A stretch of DNA of 57,301 nt, from contig JAFLCY010000011.1 of NCBI GenBank assembly GCA_017303485.1, positions 1 through 57,301 of the forward strand, given 5' to 3'. The position numbers and the translations under genes are program-made. The first letter of the stretch is position 1, and each line of letters starts with the position of its first letter. Below, one piece after another: positions 42,321 to 50,890 of this stretch. Origin of the DNA: Rhodobacterales bacterium. Its GTDB lineage: Bacteria > Pseudomonadota > Alphaproteobacteria > Rhodobacterales > Rhodobacteraceae. Below the pieces are notes generated by a model. It did not search any database. It was given only the letters and a program-made list of their open reading frames with translations, and was not told where the DNA came from.

Positions 42321-45300
42321 CTAGTATCGCATCCGTCTACGGATCATTGCCTCGCTATCCTGCCATTCAGCCTCGTGAGCGTACTTGTCTGCCGTCTCGC
42401 GCAAGACCGAAGCCATCCTCGGCTGGTCGTATTCGCAAGCTTTCGCCCAGCCTTCATACTGCTCGGCTAACTCCCGCTCTTGAGCTCCACCTTCCCCACG
42501 AAAATGCGCACCACGGGCGTTATAACGACCGATGGTGATGCCGCGCTTGATGTCAGAGCTATAAAGCTCATTCACTACTTCCCGAACTGCCTCGCACGGC
42601 CATACACCATCCTCATCGGTCAGAGCGTGCGATAGAAGTTCGCCGATCTGATAGTCGAGGGTCGAGCGATGTCCGGTCTTTTCGCTGATCCGCCGAGCCT
42701 CAACTACCCATTCCTTGAGTTTGTCCGCCTGAATGACTCCCTGGTCATCAACCCCCGGGACAGACGACAATGCCGACAGAAACTTATGGGCATTGCCCGC
42801 AGCTCGCTTGCGCTCTTCGCTGATCTCTTGATCGCGGGGCTCGTCCTTGCCCCGATAAGCAATGCTCACAGCTTCACAAAAGATGGCAGGGTTAGCATTC
42901 ACTTCCGCTTCAAGATTAGGAATCTTTCCCTCATCAAACCTAAAGAGCTCAAGGTACATAAACTCCAAGCTGGCCATCTTATCGCGCGCCACGGTGCCGC
43001 GATCATTCAGAAGCTTGAAGACTTCTTCGATGGAGTGCTGATCCATCGTCGATGCACCACTGCCAACCTCCGAGCTCATCGGGATTGCCTGCAGGATTGC
43101 ACATAGTTGATCGGACTCAATGCTTTTCAGATCGAGATGAACAAGCTGCAACGCCGACAGGCCACGCTTGGCCTCCAGAAGCTTCGTGACGGCGTATCGT
43201 AGCTCCTGTTCGGACTGCCGAGCCCAATTGGCAAAGACTTCACGCCAATAGGCTTCTGATACAGACTTGTCAGACGCTTCCACGGCCTTCCAGGTCTGTT
43301 CGCCAAACCGGCAGAGGCAGAGCAAACGCACCAGTTGCTCTTTGTCAAGCTCAGGGCGCAGCGCCTCAATCAAGCTCACCGCCTTGTCCGCACCGAGCGA
43401 GAAGAATAAGCCGTCCAGGAAGAATTGAAGCGATCTGGAAGACAAGAACGTGCTCTCGCTCAGAACGTACCGAACGAAGCCGAGCCTCGCATAATCATCT
43501 TTGAGGAGCTTTGCCACACTGTTTCCAACAATGTGTGACGCATCTCCCGACAGGGCCAATCGCACGATTCCGGTTAGGTGCTCCTTTTTCAGGACTTCAG
43601 CGACAGCCTTTTCTCTCAAAACTGCAATCCGTTTGTCGCGAGCCTCATAGTCATGATCGTCCTCGTGGAGGTCTTCCCATGACCATTCAACCCAGCTGTT
43701 CTTGAAGAGCCAGGCATGCTTCCAGATCAGATCGTCCGGTTCCAGTTCCTGAAAAATATCCTTCGCCCTGCTGATTTGAGCATCAACACCAGCATCGGAG
43801 CTCGCCGCACCTTTTCTCTTCAAGCGGCGTGCCTTTCGGCTCACGCCAACACGAATTTTTTCGCGGAGCCATGCGCGATCCTCATCGGACGCATCCTTCG
43901 ACCAGTCAAGCACGCGACCCCAAACCTGCTTGGTGTAGGTTTCATCGAATGCCTCCAGGCTGCTGACCAGATCCGATAGCTTTTCCCGGTCCATCGGCGC
44001 CCAGCTCAGTGCTTTCTCAAGACAGTGCCTCTCGAACTTCCAGCGCTCGCCATATGTGACCACCTCACCATACCCGAAGGCGTAGTCTCTCCATTTCGGC
44101 TTTACCGCATAGTGACCCGTGCGCGAGCGCGAATCGTATTGATCTCTCCCGACGGCCCACCCGACATCGGGAAAGGCCTTGGCAAGAGCGTCAAATGCCG
44201 AAATTCTCTGGTCAATGTTTGCGCCGGTTTGCGGCATCCAGCTCCGGAAAATTGACAGCAGGCTTTGCATAGCGGTATTGCCACTGCGATCATCTGGCTG
44301 CATCGCGTGAAGTTTGGCCAGAATGTCTATGACCCAGTGGAGATACTTGGGAGACCATGCGAGCAGGTCCAGAGCCCACAGCAGACCGACCCGCGGATTT
44401 CGGGAGAAAAGCGGATCGCCAATCGGACGCATCAAGACTCGAGTCGTCGGGTCGTTCTTCTCCAGGTCCTTTTCAATGATACTCAAAAACTCGTCCGGCG
44501 CTGCTTCCGCGTAGCGTTGAAATTCGTCGGATTGCGATTCAACGGTATCGGCGTCCATTCTCTCGAAGAGCTTCCTGACAAGTCTTGAAGCCTCCAGCTG
44601 ACAGTCGATCCCGAGGCTCTTTTTGAACAGGCCGGTCCCATGCATCGCCAGAATGACGAGACTATCGGCAATGCCTTCGCGAAGTGCGGCAGAGATATTC
44701 CTCGTCTTGCCATAAATGCTAGCTGCCCAGCGATCCTTCTCGGGTAGATCAAGGGCCGGATCGCGCTCCGAGAGCACCAAGTCCGCCGCTTCATAGAAGC
44801 GCTTCAAATCCGCAGTTGTTACAGACTGGTGCACTGCATAGAGGGCGTCGATCTTCGAGACGACTCCCCTGAATGAACCGATGGACCATACCGGCGAACT
44901 ATCCTGAGGGAGCAACGCGGCAAAGCTTCTCTCGACTTCGTCATATGTCGAAAGTCCTGACAGTAGCTCCAGGACGAAGCGGTCATCATCGTTGTCATTT
45001 TTCCATGCACCAGCCAGCATGAGGGGGAAAACGGAACTGGCCAGATCATTGTCTGTGCTCCACTCTGGTGATTTGATTGCCAGATTTTGGGCCAGTCTAC
45101 GGCGCAGAACCGTGAGCGATCTGCCTGATTCATCAGCGAGGCGATCTGCGGCTTCTCGGCCAAGCCCCATAGACTCTAGGGCCTTATGAAACGCCTCTCC
45201 GCTTAGGGTATCCAGCGTAATATCGGTCTCCGACTGCACCATAGTGCGTGGGACGATGGAAATGCCGCCCAGCATGGCACCGGTCTCGGAGAGCTCAACC

Positions 45301-46403
45301 TCTGTCTCCCGGTTGAAGACGATTGGTATGAAACGTGCAGACCTGCTAGCAAGATCAGTCAAGGGACCCTTTTCGGAAAAGACAACAACGCGGTCCCTGA
45401 ACGATGCTGTCTCTGGATCATCAGTGCCGAGCATGGCGCTCACAAACGCCAGACCCTCTAGAATTGAGTCTGCCGCTATGCGGAGGGTTTTGTTGGGTTT
45501 GGCAAGGTGAGACCTAAGCCTTTTGCCCGCGATTATTGATGCTTCTTCGAAGACATCGGGCTTGAACTGGGGATCACAGTCGGCGTTCCAGACCGTCCAG
45601 CAACGATCCAGCGACATCGTACCTTTGTGGTCACGGCCAAGCTCGTTTCGGAACCATACCTGCGCGGGTATCGATTGCTCGATCCACTGTTCAAGGTCGC
45701 TTGAGTCAAGTGCGACGACATGCTTCCAGAGCCCTTTATCCTGCTGCTCTTTCCTCCACGCTTCCTTCCCTGGCCAACGGCGCGGAGACACAAATACGAA
45801 AGCCTTGTTCAGACGCTCCTCTTTGGGTGTTGCTTTCACGCTTTTGGCGAAGTCTTTATCGGCCTTGGTCTTGATGGTTTGGTTCGTTCCAAACTCCCAA
45901 CCGGACGTCCCTAAAGGCACCCAGGAGTTCCCGATTTTTGTTTCGACCTGTCCATCCCACCCTGCACGTTGAGAGTCATCATGTGCAGGGAAATCGACCT
46001 TCTCCAGACCATCGCACGTTGAGTGCACCAGTATTCTTAGGAGGGCGGCGAACTTGGCGCGAGACGAAATGCTTTCAGACCACTCTTCGATTTCGTTCGC
46101 TTTCGGTGCCGCGAACGGCGGTACGAAAGAGCGCACAGCCGTTGCGCTCGCTGACACCGCGCTGAGACCAGCTTCGAATGCGCTTTGCATTGCCAGAAGC
46201 GCACTGGCGCTTGCACCAAACGCTTTCTCGAATTTTGTTGCCATCTCGGGCGACAGGTTCGAGTTTCCATTCAGAAGATTGGATAGGGCCGGGCGCCCAA
46301 CACCCAGAGCCTTGGCTGCTTGGGTCACATTCATTCCCGCCGGAATGACCTTGTGCTTGATATACGGCCCCGGATGCCCGGACATATTTTTTCTAGGCGA
46401 CAT
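42321..46403 (-). CDS. Giant HTH-PD-(D/E)XK-like-helical protein, candidate defence effector
   Basis: 1360 aa. Residues ~18-63 are a HigA-type HTH (VTQAAKALGVGRPALSNLLN). Residues ~115-275 look like a restriction-type nuclease: AGWDGQVETKIGNSWVPLG, GWEFGTNQTIKTKADKDFAK and AFVFVSPRRWPGKEAWRKEQ, with Asp150, Glu170 and Lys178/Lys180 candidate catalytic residues. A region ~300-470 (RVVVFSEKGPLTDL, FNRETEVEL, ADESGRSLTVLRRRLAQN) resembles the NTPase part of STAND-like proteins but has no Walker A. The rest is long and helical. GGAGG is six bases before the ATG at 46403. No toxin partner gene is beside it. Confidence 0.7.
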   Translation of the reverse strand: MSPRKNMSGHPGPYIKHKVIPAGMNVTQAAKALGVGRPALSNLLNGNSNLSPEMATKFEKAFGASASALLAMQSAFEAGLSAVSASATAVRSFVPPFAAPKANEIEEWSESISSRAKFAALLRILVHSTCDGLEKVDFPAHDDSQRAGWDGQVETKIGNSWVPLGTSGWEFGTNQTIKTKADKDFAKSVKATPKEERLNKAFVFVSPRRWPGKEAWRKEQQDKGLWKHVVALDSSDLEQWIEQSIPAQVWFRNELGRDHKGTMSLDRCWTVWNADCDPQFKPDVFEEASIIAGKRLRSHLAKPNKTLRIAADSILEGLAFVSAMLGTDDPETASFRDRVVVFSEKGPLTDLASRSARFIPIVFNRETEVELSETGAMLGGISIVPRTMVQSETDITLDTLSGEAFHKALESMGLGREAADRLADESGRSLTVLRRRLAQNLAIKSPEWSTDNDLASSVFPLMLAGAWKNDNDDDRFVLELLSGLSTYDEVERSFAALLPQDSSPVWSIGSFRGVVSKIDALYAVHQSVTTADLKRFYEAADLVLSERDPALDLPEKDRWAASIYGKTRNISAALREGIADSLVILAMHGTGLFKKSLGIDCQLEASRLVRKLFERMDADTVESQSDEFQRYAEAAPDEFLSIIEKDLEKNDPTTRVLMRPIGDPLFSRNPRVGLLWALDLLAWSPKYLHWVIDILAKLHAMQPDDRSGNTAMQSLLSIFRSWMPQTGANIDQRISAFDALAKAFPDVGWAVGRDQYDSRSRTGHYAVKPKWRDYAFGYGEVVTYGERWKFERHCLEKALSWAPMDREKLSDLVSSLEAFDETYTKQVWGRVLDWSKDASDEDRAWLREKIRVGVSRKARRLKRKGAASSDAGVDAQISRAKDIFQELEPDDLIWKHAWLFKNSWVEWSWEDLHEDDHDYEARDKRIAVLREKAVAEVLKKEHLTGIVRLALSGDASHIVGNSVAKLLKDDYARLGFVRYVLSESTFLSSRSLQFFLDGLFFSLGADKAVSLIEALRPELDKEQLVRLLCLCRFGEQTWKAVEASDKSVSEAYWREVFANWARQSEQELRYAVTKLLEAKRGLSALQLVHLDLKSIESDQLCAILQAIPMSSEVGSGASTMDQHSIEEVFKLLNDRGTVARDKMASLEFMYLELFRFDEGKIPNLEAEVNANPAIFCEAVSIAYRGKDEPRDQEISEERKRAAGNAHKFLSALSSVPGVDDQGVIQADKLKEWVVEARRISEKTGHRSTLDYQIGELLSHALTDEDGVWPCEAVREVVNELYSSDIKRGITIGRYNARGAHFRGEGGAQERELAEQYEGWAKACEYDQPRMASVLRETADKYAHEAEWQDSEAMIRRRMRY

Positions 46404-46443
46404 GGCTTCCTCCGGTCGGCGTATCCATGCGACCGCACTGTAG

Positions 46444-46459
46444 TGTGTAGCGTTACACA
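46444..46459. promoter_or_regulatory. Palindromic operator candidate of the giant HTH-nuclease gene
   Basis: TGTGTAGCGTTACACA is a 16-bp near-perfect palindrome (one mismatched pair), 41 bases upstream of the ATG at 46403. Size and wording (TGTGTA...TACACA) are like HigA-type operators; the protein's own HigA-like HTH is the obvious candidate binder. Confidence 0.55.
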
Positions 46460-46700
46460 ATACAATGGCTCATCCGCGCAAGCTTTGGCCTCTATCGTCG
46501 TGACGCGATCAACCTTCGGCACGTCGCTATTCAGCCTACATCTCTGCATTGAATTGTACGCATCGCGGACATTGGCCGACAAGAGTTGCTGCGGCAAGCT
46601 CGAGTGTCCTGTCTGAAGAAGCCGCACCGCGGCGCATCAACGCGTCGACCGTCCGCTATGGGCCGAGAACGTCGATAGTGTCGGTCCCGTCCACATTACG

Positions 46701-46895
46701 TCATGTCATGAACCTCTGTTCGATTTCCGCCAAACTGCGCGTAGTTCCGTCGATGTGGGCACGGATCTCCCGCAGCAGGGTAACGGCGATCTCCTTGGTG
46801 AGACGTGCGCGCTGCCCCTCTGCTGCAAGGGCAGCGGCGTCCTCAAACTGCCCGGTCAGCCTTGCGAAGAGTTCCTGCACCTCGATATCCGGCAC
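46701..46895 (-). CDS. Small helical protein, unknown function
   Basis: 64 aa, GTG start at 46895 with GAGGAGG eight bases upstream. The sequence VQELFARLTGQFEDAAALAA and LTKEIAVTLLREIRAHIDGT is all-helical and charged. It overlaps the 3' part of the preceding 53-codon frame by 53 bases in another frame; joining the two would give one natural-looking protein, so this may be the second half of a frameshifted gene. Confidence 0.5.
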   Translation of the reverse strand: MPDIEVQELFARLTGQFEDAAALAAEGQRARLTKEIAVTLLREIRAHIDGTTRSLAEIEQRFMT

Positions 46896-47004
46896 CTGTG
46901 TCGCCTCCTCGCCCGACCGGGGTCAGGACCGCTTCCCACGACGCGTAAGTCCAGCCGTTCTGATACAGGCGCACCACCTTTTTTTTGGGGCCGTCACTCT
47001 CCAT
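46843..47004 (-). CDS. Short frame coupled to the HhH-like gene, possibly a frameshifted 5' half
   Basis: 53 aa. The ATG overlaps the end of the upstream gene, sharing ATGGAGAGTGA. Its first ~33 residues (KKKVVRLYQNGWTYASWEAV, LTPVGRG) look like real protein, while the last 20 (GGDTGAGYRGAGTLRKADRA) do not. A one-base shift near GGGCGAGGAGG would continue as EEATQVPDIEVQELF in the next gene. Function unknown. Confidence 0.4.
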   Translation of the reverse strand: MESDGPKKKVVRLYQNGWTYASWEAVLTPVGRGGDTGAGYRGAGTLRKADRAV

Positions 47005-47782
47005 ATCCGCGCTGCTTGACCCAGATCGCATAGTCGAGCGTGCGCGGCGTCCAGTCATGACCGCGGCGGGCCAGCTCCCGGGCCGCCAGTAGTACCAGGA
47101 CCGAGGACAGGCGCGGATTGGGTTCTGTGGGAAGATCGAGCGCTGTGGCCACGAAGCGCAACACCATGCGGTCGGGCTTTATGAAGCTGTCGTCGCCGGC
47201 CAGCATGCGGAAATAGTCGAAGGCGATGCCGCTTCCTTGCCCGGGCAGGCCAAGCACCAGGGCCTCGGCGAGGCCCATGCGGTCGGGAGTGATGTCGGGG
47301 AAGCTGTCAATCCCGGCAGTCAGCAGCGCTTCGGCAAAGAGCCGCACCGCTTCCGCCTTCAGGATGCCCGACTTCGACGATGTGCGCTGCCGGTTGCCGT
47401 AAATGTGCTCGGCGGCCGCTTCCGCCGTCAGGCCCGCATGCGCTTCCAGGAGATTGGTGAGACCCTGCGGTCCGGCGCCACGCGTGGCCCGCGACGGGGC
47501 CAGCCGCGGCCAGCCCAGCCGGTCGCAGACCCGGGCGACGGTGGCCACCGTGGATTCATAGGTCACACCGATCGAGAACACGGCATCGATCACGCAAAGC
47601 GGCAGCGAGGCGTAGCGGTAGGCGTCAGCATCCTGGGCCGGAACCAGACCGATCGCCTCGATGTAATCGGCCAGGCGCTCGACCGGATTGGCCATCCTTC
47701 GCCCGGCCGTGCCCTCACCGCGTGGCGTCAACATGCCTTCTGCTGCCAAGTTCCGCCTCCAGATGTCGTCGATCAGTGACAT
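46994..47782 (-). CDS. HhH-GPD-like (DNA glycosylase-fold) protein, unknown function
   Basis: 262 aa. NPVERLADYIEAIGLVPA, TNLLEAHAGLTAEAAAEHIY, EALVLGLPGQGSGIAFDYFR and SFIKPDRMVLRFVATALDLP resemble the order of an HhH-GPD DNA glycosylase: a hairpin LPGQGSGIA followed by the Asp of IKPDR at the catalytic position. No iron-sulfur cluster loop or catalytic lysine is evident. It is often beside XRE regulators in mobile elements, as here. Function is inferred and weak. The ATG at 47782 is used; a TTG at 47812 is possible. Confidence 0.55.
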   Translation of the reverse strand: MSLIDDIWRRNLAAEGMLTPRGEGTAGRRMANPVERLADYIEAIGLVPAQDADAYRYASLPLCVIDAVFSIGVTYESTVATVARVCDRLGWPRLAPSRATRGAGPQGLTNLLEAHAGLTAEAAAEHIYGNRQRTSSKSGILKAEAVRLFAEALLTAGIDSFPDITPDRMGLAEALVLGLPGQGSGIAFDYFRMLAGDDSFIKPDRMVLRFVATALDLPTEPNPRLSSVLVLLAARELARRGHDWTPRTLDYAIWVKQRGYGE

Positions 47783-47826
47783 GACCAACGCTTCCGCGGC
47801 GGCCGTGGTCAAGCGGAAATGTCACT

Positions 47827-47845
47827 GATCGTCTGTAGACGGATC
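47827..47845. promoter_or_regulatory. Inverted repeat between divergent XRE and HhH-like genes
   Basis: GATCGTCTGTAGACGGATC has arms CGTCT/AGACG separated by two bases, with GATC on both ends. It is in the 89-base gap between divergent starts and is a plausible operator for the XRE protein. Confidence 0.4.
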
Positions 47846-47871
47846 GGCGACAGGACAGGCCATTGGACGGC

Positions 47872-48096
47872 ATGGACATCCGTGCCCGCCTGAGCCTGAA
47901 CATGCGCCGGCTGCGCCAGTCGAAGGGCTGGTCGCAGGAGGAGTTCGCGCATCAGGCGGGGCTGCACCGGACCTATGTCAGCGATCTGGAGCGCGGCGCG
48001 CGCAATCCGACGATCACGGTGGTCGACAAGCTGGCGGTGGCGCTTGGCGTGCCGGTCGGAGCGCTGCTCGACGCCCAGGAAACTGGCGCGGTCTGA
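47872..48096 (+). CDS. XRE-family transcriptional regulator
   Basis: 74 aa, consisting almost only of a lambda-repressor-like HTH: LNMRRLRQSKGWSQEEFAHQ, AGLHRTYVSDLERGARNPTI, VVDKLAVALGVPVGALLD. The ATG at 47872 was chosen; a TTG at 47863 would add three residues. It is divergent from the HhH-like gene and probably represses one or both of the divergent transcripts. Confidence 0.88.
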   Translation: MDIRARLSLNMRRLRQSKGWSQEEFAHQAGLHRTYVSDLERGARNPTITVVDKLAVALGVPVGALLDAQETGAV

Positions 48097-48451
48097 CGAA
48101 TCACGGGGCCGGCGGTGGTCGCCGAAGCCGGGGCTTCTGGGGTCTCGCAGGGGAAAATTAGGGCGAGACTGCAGATTCTCTATAAGCCGCTTATACATCC
48201 CGCCAAAAAGGGCTTGCCTCGTACGGTCGGCATGTCCAACTGAACTGTGCTGGGCTTGAACACCCGAAACACGACAGCGAAGCGAGACGGATCGGAGGTC
48301 TTCCTCTCATGCGCCGGGACACCGGCCCTTCGCAACAGGACCGGTGTTGGTCTGGCCTCCCATACATCACTGAACCGCTGCAGGGCTATTAGCCTGTAGC
48401 CTGATCCGTCGCGCCGCTGGCGCGACTGCCAGATGATGGAAAGGAATATCC
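48097..48451. other. Structured leader region before the ParB-like gene
   Basis: 355 bases without a gene. It holds a palindrome TATAAGC-C-GCTTATA (48181-48195), copy 1 of a duplicated leader block (48311-48363), and a perfect 8-bp hairpin GTCGCGCC/GGCGCGAC (48408-48426) before the AAGGAATATCC ribosome site of the next gene. Confidence 0.5.
48311..48363 (+). repeat. Duplicated leader block, copy 1
   Basis: Starts GCGCCGGGACACCGGCCCTT and continues CGCAA, then ends GGTCTGGCCTCCC. Copy 2 at 48980-49028 reads GTGCCGGGGAACCGGCCCTT, CGCAA and GGTCCGGCCTCTCCC. Both are upstream of genes with ParB-type domains. Confidence 0.65.
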
Positions 48452-48904
48452 ATGGCTGAAAGACGTCTCGATCTCGAAACCGCGCTCGTTGCACCGGAAC
48501 TGCGCGAAGGACTCTTCCGCGTCGACCCGCGCCGGTTGGCAAGCAAGCTGCCGGCGGCGAAACCCTGTGACCGGACGCATGTTGCGCATCTGGTCGAAGG
48601 GCTCATCGCCATTGGGGTCATGACCCCGGTGCTTTTGGACGGCGACGGCAATGTCATCGCCGGGCATGGCCTTGTTGCCGCGGCAATCGAGCTTGGCCTC
48701 GACGATGTTCCGGCGATTGACGATGACGGCCTTAGCCCGTCTGAACGGAGGGCTTTCGCCAAATCCATGGCCCGCTTCTTCCGCGACGCCGGCCTCGGGG
48801 CCCAGGCGCTTCGGGCCGAGGTGCGGCAGGCGATGGTGCTGACGGCATTGCTGGAGACCACCGCGGAAGATGCCGTCTGCGCGCCGGACATGGCCCTGAC
48901 CTGA
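48452..48904 (+). CDS. ParB N-terminal-domain-like protein
   Basis: 150 aa. THVAHLVEGLIAIGVMTPVL followed by GNVIAGHGLVAAAIELGLDD and VPAIDDDGLSPSERRAFAKS is the ParB/Srx-like domain (the GxVIAGHxR-type motif here has GHGL, with Leu in place of Arg). It has no DNA-binding KorB-like C-terminal domain. The same domain fused to a methylase is the next gene, so this may be a stand-alone or truncated relative. ATG at 48452 with AAGGA upstream. Confidence 0.75.
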   Translation: MAERRLDLETALVAPELREGLFRVDPRRLASKLPAAKPCDRTHVAHLVEGLIAIGVMTPVLLDGDGNVIAGHGLVAAAIELGLDDVPAIDDDGLSPSERRAFAKSMARFFRDAGLGAQALRAEVRQAMVLTALLETTAEDAVCAPDMALT

Positions 48905-48979
48905 TCTCCCGGGGTCGTGCCTGGCGCGCGGCCCCGGTCGAACGACGCGAAGTGATCGGTGGGGGGCCTGCCGATCTTG

Positions 48980-49028
48980 TGCCGGGGAACCGGCCCTTCG
49001 CAAGGACCAGGACGGTCCGGCCTCTCCC
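48980..49028 (+). repeat. Duplicated leader block, copy 2
   Basis: Begins GTGCCGGGGAACCGGCCCTT and includes CGCAA, ending GGTCCGGCCTCTCCC, upstream of the ParB-methylase gene. It is followed by a larger hairpin with arms CCGGCTCGCC (49043-49052) and GGCGAGCCGG (49081-49090). Confidence 0.65.
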
Positions 49029-49115
49029 TGAAACAGCGCTGACCGGCTCGCCCCAGCAGGGGCTTCCTGGTCCCTGTCACGGCGAGCCGGCAGCGCGCAA
49101 TCGAAAGGCCCTATC

Positions 49116-50507
49116 ATGGCTGACCTCAAGACCGGGGCGCTGCCCCAGACCCTGCCGGAAAGCACCCGGCTGAAGATTACCTATCGCCAGACCGGCGATC
49201 TCGTTCCCTATGCGGGCAATGCCCGTACGCACAGCGACAAGCAGATCGCGCAGATCGCGGCCTCGATCCGCCAGTTCGGCTTTACCAACCCGGTCCTGGT
49301 GGATGCGGACGGCGGCATTGTCGCGGGCCACGGCCGGGTGGCGGCGGCGCGGCAGCTCGGTATCGCCGAGGTGCCGACCGTCGTCCTGGGCCATCTTAGC
49401 CCGGCCGAACGGCGCGCCTATGTCATCGCGGACAACCGTCTGGCAGAACTTGCGGGCTGGGACCGCGAGATCCTGAAGATCGAGTTCCACGCCCTTGCCG
49501 CAATGGATCGCGACTTCGAGCTGGAAATCACCGGCTTCGAGACCGCAGAGCTTGACCTGTTGCTCGACGACAGCGTGGATGAACCGGTGACCGACCCCGC
49601 CGATGAGGCACCTTTGCCCGAACCCGGGCCGGCGGTGACCCGGACCGGCGATGTCTGGCGGCTCGGCCCGCACCGGCTGATCTGCGGCGATGCGCGGGAC
49701 CCTGCGGTTTATGCCGCGCTGATGGGAGCGGATCGGGCCCGGGCGGTCTTCACCGATCCGCCCTTCAACGTAAAAATCGACGGCCATGTCTGCGGCTCGG
49801 GTAAGATCAAGCACCGCGAGTTCGCCATGGCGGCGGGCGAGATGGATGCCGCGGCCTTCACCGCCTTCCTTGAGGCCTCCCTCGGCGCCATGGCGGCGGT
49901 CAGCATGGATGGCGCGATCCACTTCACCTGCATGGACTGGCGCCATATGGCCGAGCTGCAGGCGGCGGGTGTTAAGGTCTACAGCGAGTTGAAGAACCTC
50001 GTCGTCTGGGCCAAGACCAACGGCGGCATGGGCACGTTCTACCGCTCCCGGCACGAGTTGATCTATGTCTGGAAGGTCGGCACCGGGCCCCACACCAACA
50101 CGTTCGGCCTGGGTGAGACCGGCCGTTACCGCACGAACGTCTGGGACTACCCCGGGGTGAACAGCTTCGGCGCCAACCAGAAGGACCTTGCGCTGCACCC
50201 GACAGTGAAGCCGGTGGCGTTGGTGGCCGATGCCATCAAGGATGTCACCCGGCGCGGGGAGATTGTGCTCGACGGCTTTGGCGGCTCGGGTACCACGCTG
50301 ATAGCGGCGGAGCGGACGGGACGTGTCGCCCGGCTGGTCGAGCTTGACCCGATCTACTGCGACGTGATCTGCCGCCGCTATGCGGCGCTCACGGGCGTCG
50401 AGCCGGTGTTGGAGGCCACGGGCGAGACCTTCGCGGCACGCGCGCAGGCCTGTGCCGAGGCCAGGGCCGACGAAGCCATAGTTCCCGCGCCGGAGGCTGC
50501 AGAATGA
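49116..50507 (+). CDS. ParB-domain DNA methyltransferase (N4/N6 class)
   Basis: 463 aa. Residues ~25-150 are a ParB/Srx-like domain (YAGNARTHSDKQIAQIAASI, GGIVAGHGRVAAARQLG, VIADNRLAELAGW); residues ~180-430 a DNA methylase: catalytic DPPF at 214-217 and the SAM motif DGFGGSGTTLIAAERTGR near 388, with LHPTVKPVALVADAI between. DPPF before the FxGxG loop is the beta-type order. This ParB-methylase fusion occurs in phage-like elements next to DUF5681 and terminase genes. It overlaps the next gene by ATGA. Confidence 0.92.
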   Translation: MADLKTGALPQTLPESTRLKITYRQTGDLVPYAGNARTHSDKQIAQIAASIRQFGFTNPVLVDADGGIVAGHGRVAAARQLGIAEVPTVVLGHLSPAERRAYVIADNRLAELAGWDREILKIEFHALAAMDRDFELEITGFETAELDLLLDDSVDEPVTDPADEAPLPEPGPAVTRTGDVWRLGPHRLICGDARDPAVYAALMGADRARAVFTDPPFNVKIDGHVCGSGKIKHREFAMAAGEMDAAAFTAFLEASLGAMAAVSMDGAIHFTCMDWRHMAELQAAGVKVYSELKNLVVWAKTNGGMGTFYRSRHELIYVWKVGTGPHTNTFGLGETGRYRTNVWDYPGVNSFGANQKDLALHPTVKPVALVADAIKDVTRRGEIVLDGFGGSGTTLIAAERTGRVARLVELDPIYCDVICRRYAALTGVEPVLEATGETFAARAQACAEARADEAIVPAPEAAE

Positions 50508-50890
50508 GCGATCCTGTCGATCAACCGGTGGGCTACGCCAGCCCGCCGGTGCAGCACCGCTTCACCAGGGGCAAGTCCGGCAATCCTCGCGGCCGGCCCC
50601 GGAAGCAGGACGACCTCTGGACCCATCTCACCCGGGTCCTGGACCGCAAGGTCAAGCTCCAGGGCAGTGATGACCAGATGCCGATCCGGGAGGCGCTGAT
50701 CCGTCGGCTGCGCGACCTGGCGCTGGCCGGCGATCGCCGCGCCCTAGATCTGCAGCGCCGCATCCTGGCCGAGGCCAGCGCCAATGCCGAAGACCAGTCC
50801 CTCGATCCGGCCGAGGTGAAACGGCGTGTGCTGGAGGGTCTCCGCCGCATCGCTACGGCCATGAAGAAGGACGGAGGCAACGATGCCTGA
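50504..50890 (+). CDS. DUF5681 domain protein 1
   Basis: 128 aa. FTRGKSGNPRGRPRKQDDLW is the DUF5681 motif (KGxSGNPxGRPxK); the rest is helical (DRKVKLQGSDDQMPIREALI). Such proteins precede phage terminase genes and may be small-terminase-like or packaging-linked. It overlaps the methylase by 4 bases and the second DUF5681 gene by 8. Confidence 0.88.
   Translation: MSDPVDQPVGYASPPVQHRFTRGKSGNPRGRPRKQDDLWTHLTRVLDRKVKLQGSDDQMPIREALIRRLRDLALAGDRRALDLQRRILAEASANAEDQSLDPAEVKRRVLEGLRRIATAMKKDGGNDA

Noticed and set aside
45533-45793. Frameshift in the giant protein (other-frame ORFs near 43-45 kb)
   Set aside because: The single 1360-residue frame is continuous and the alternative frames are shadows.
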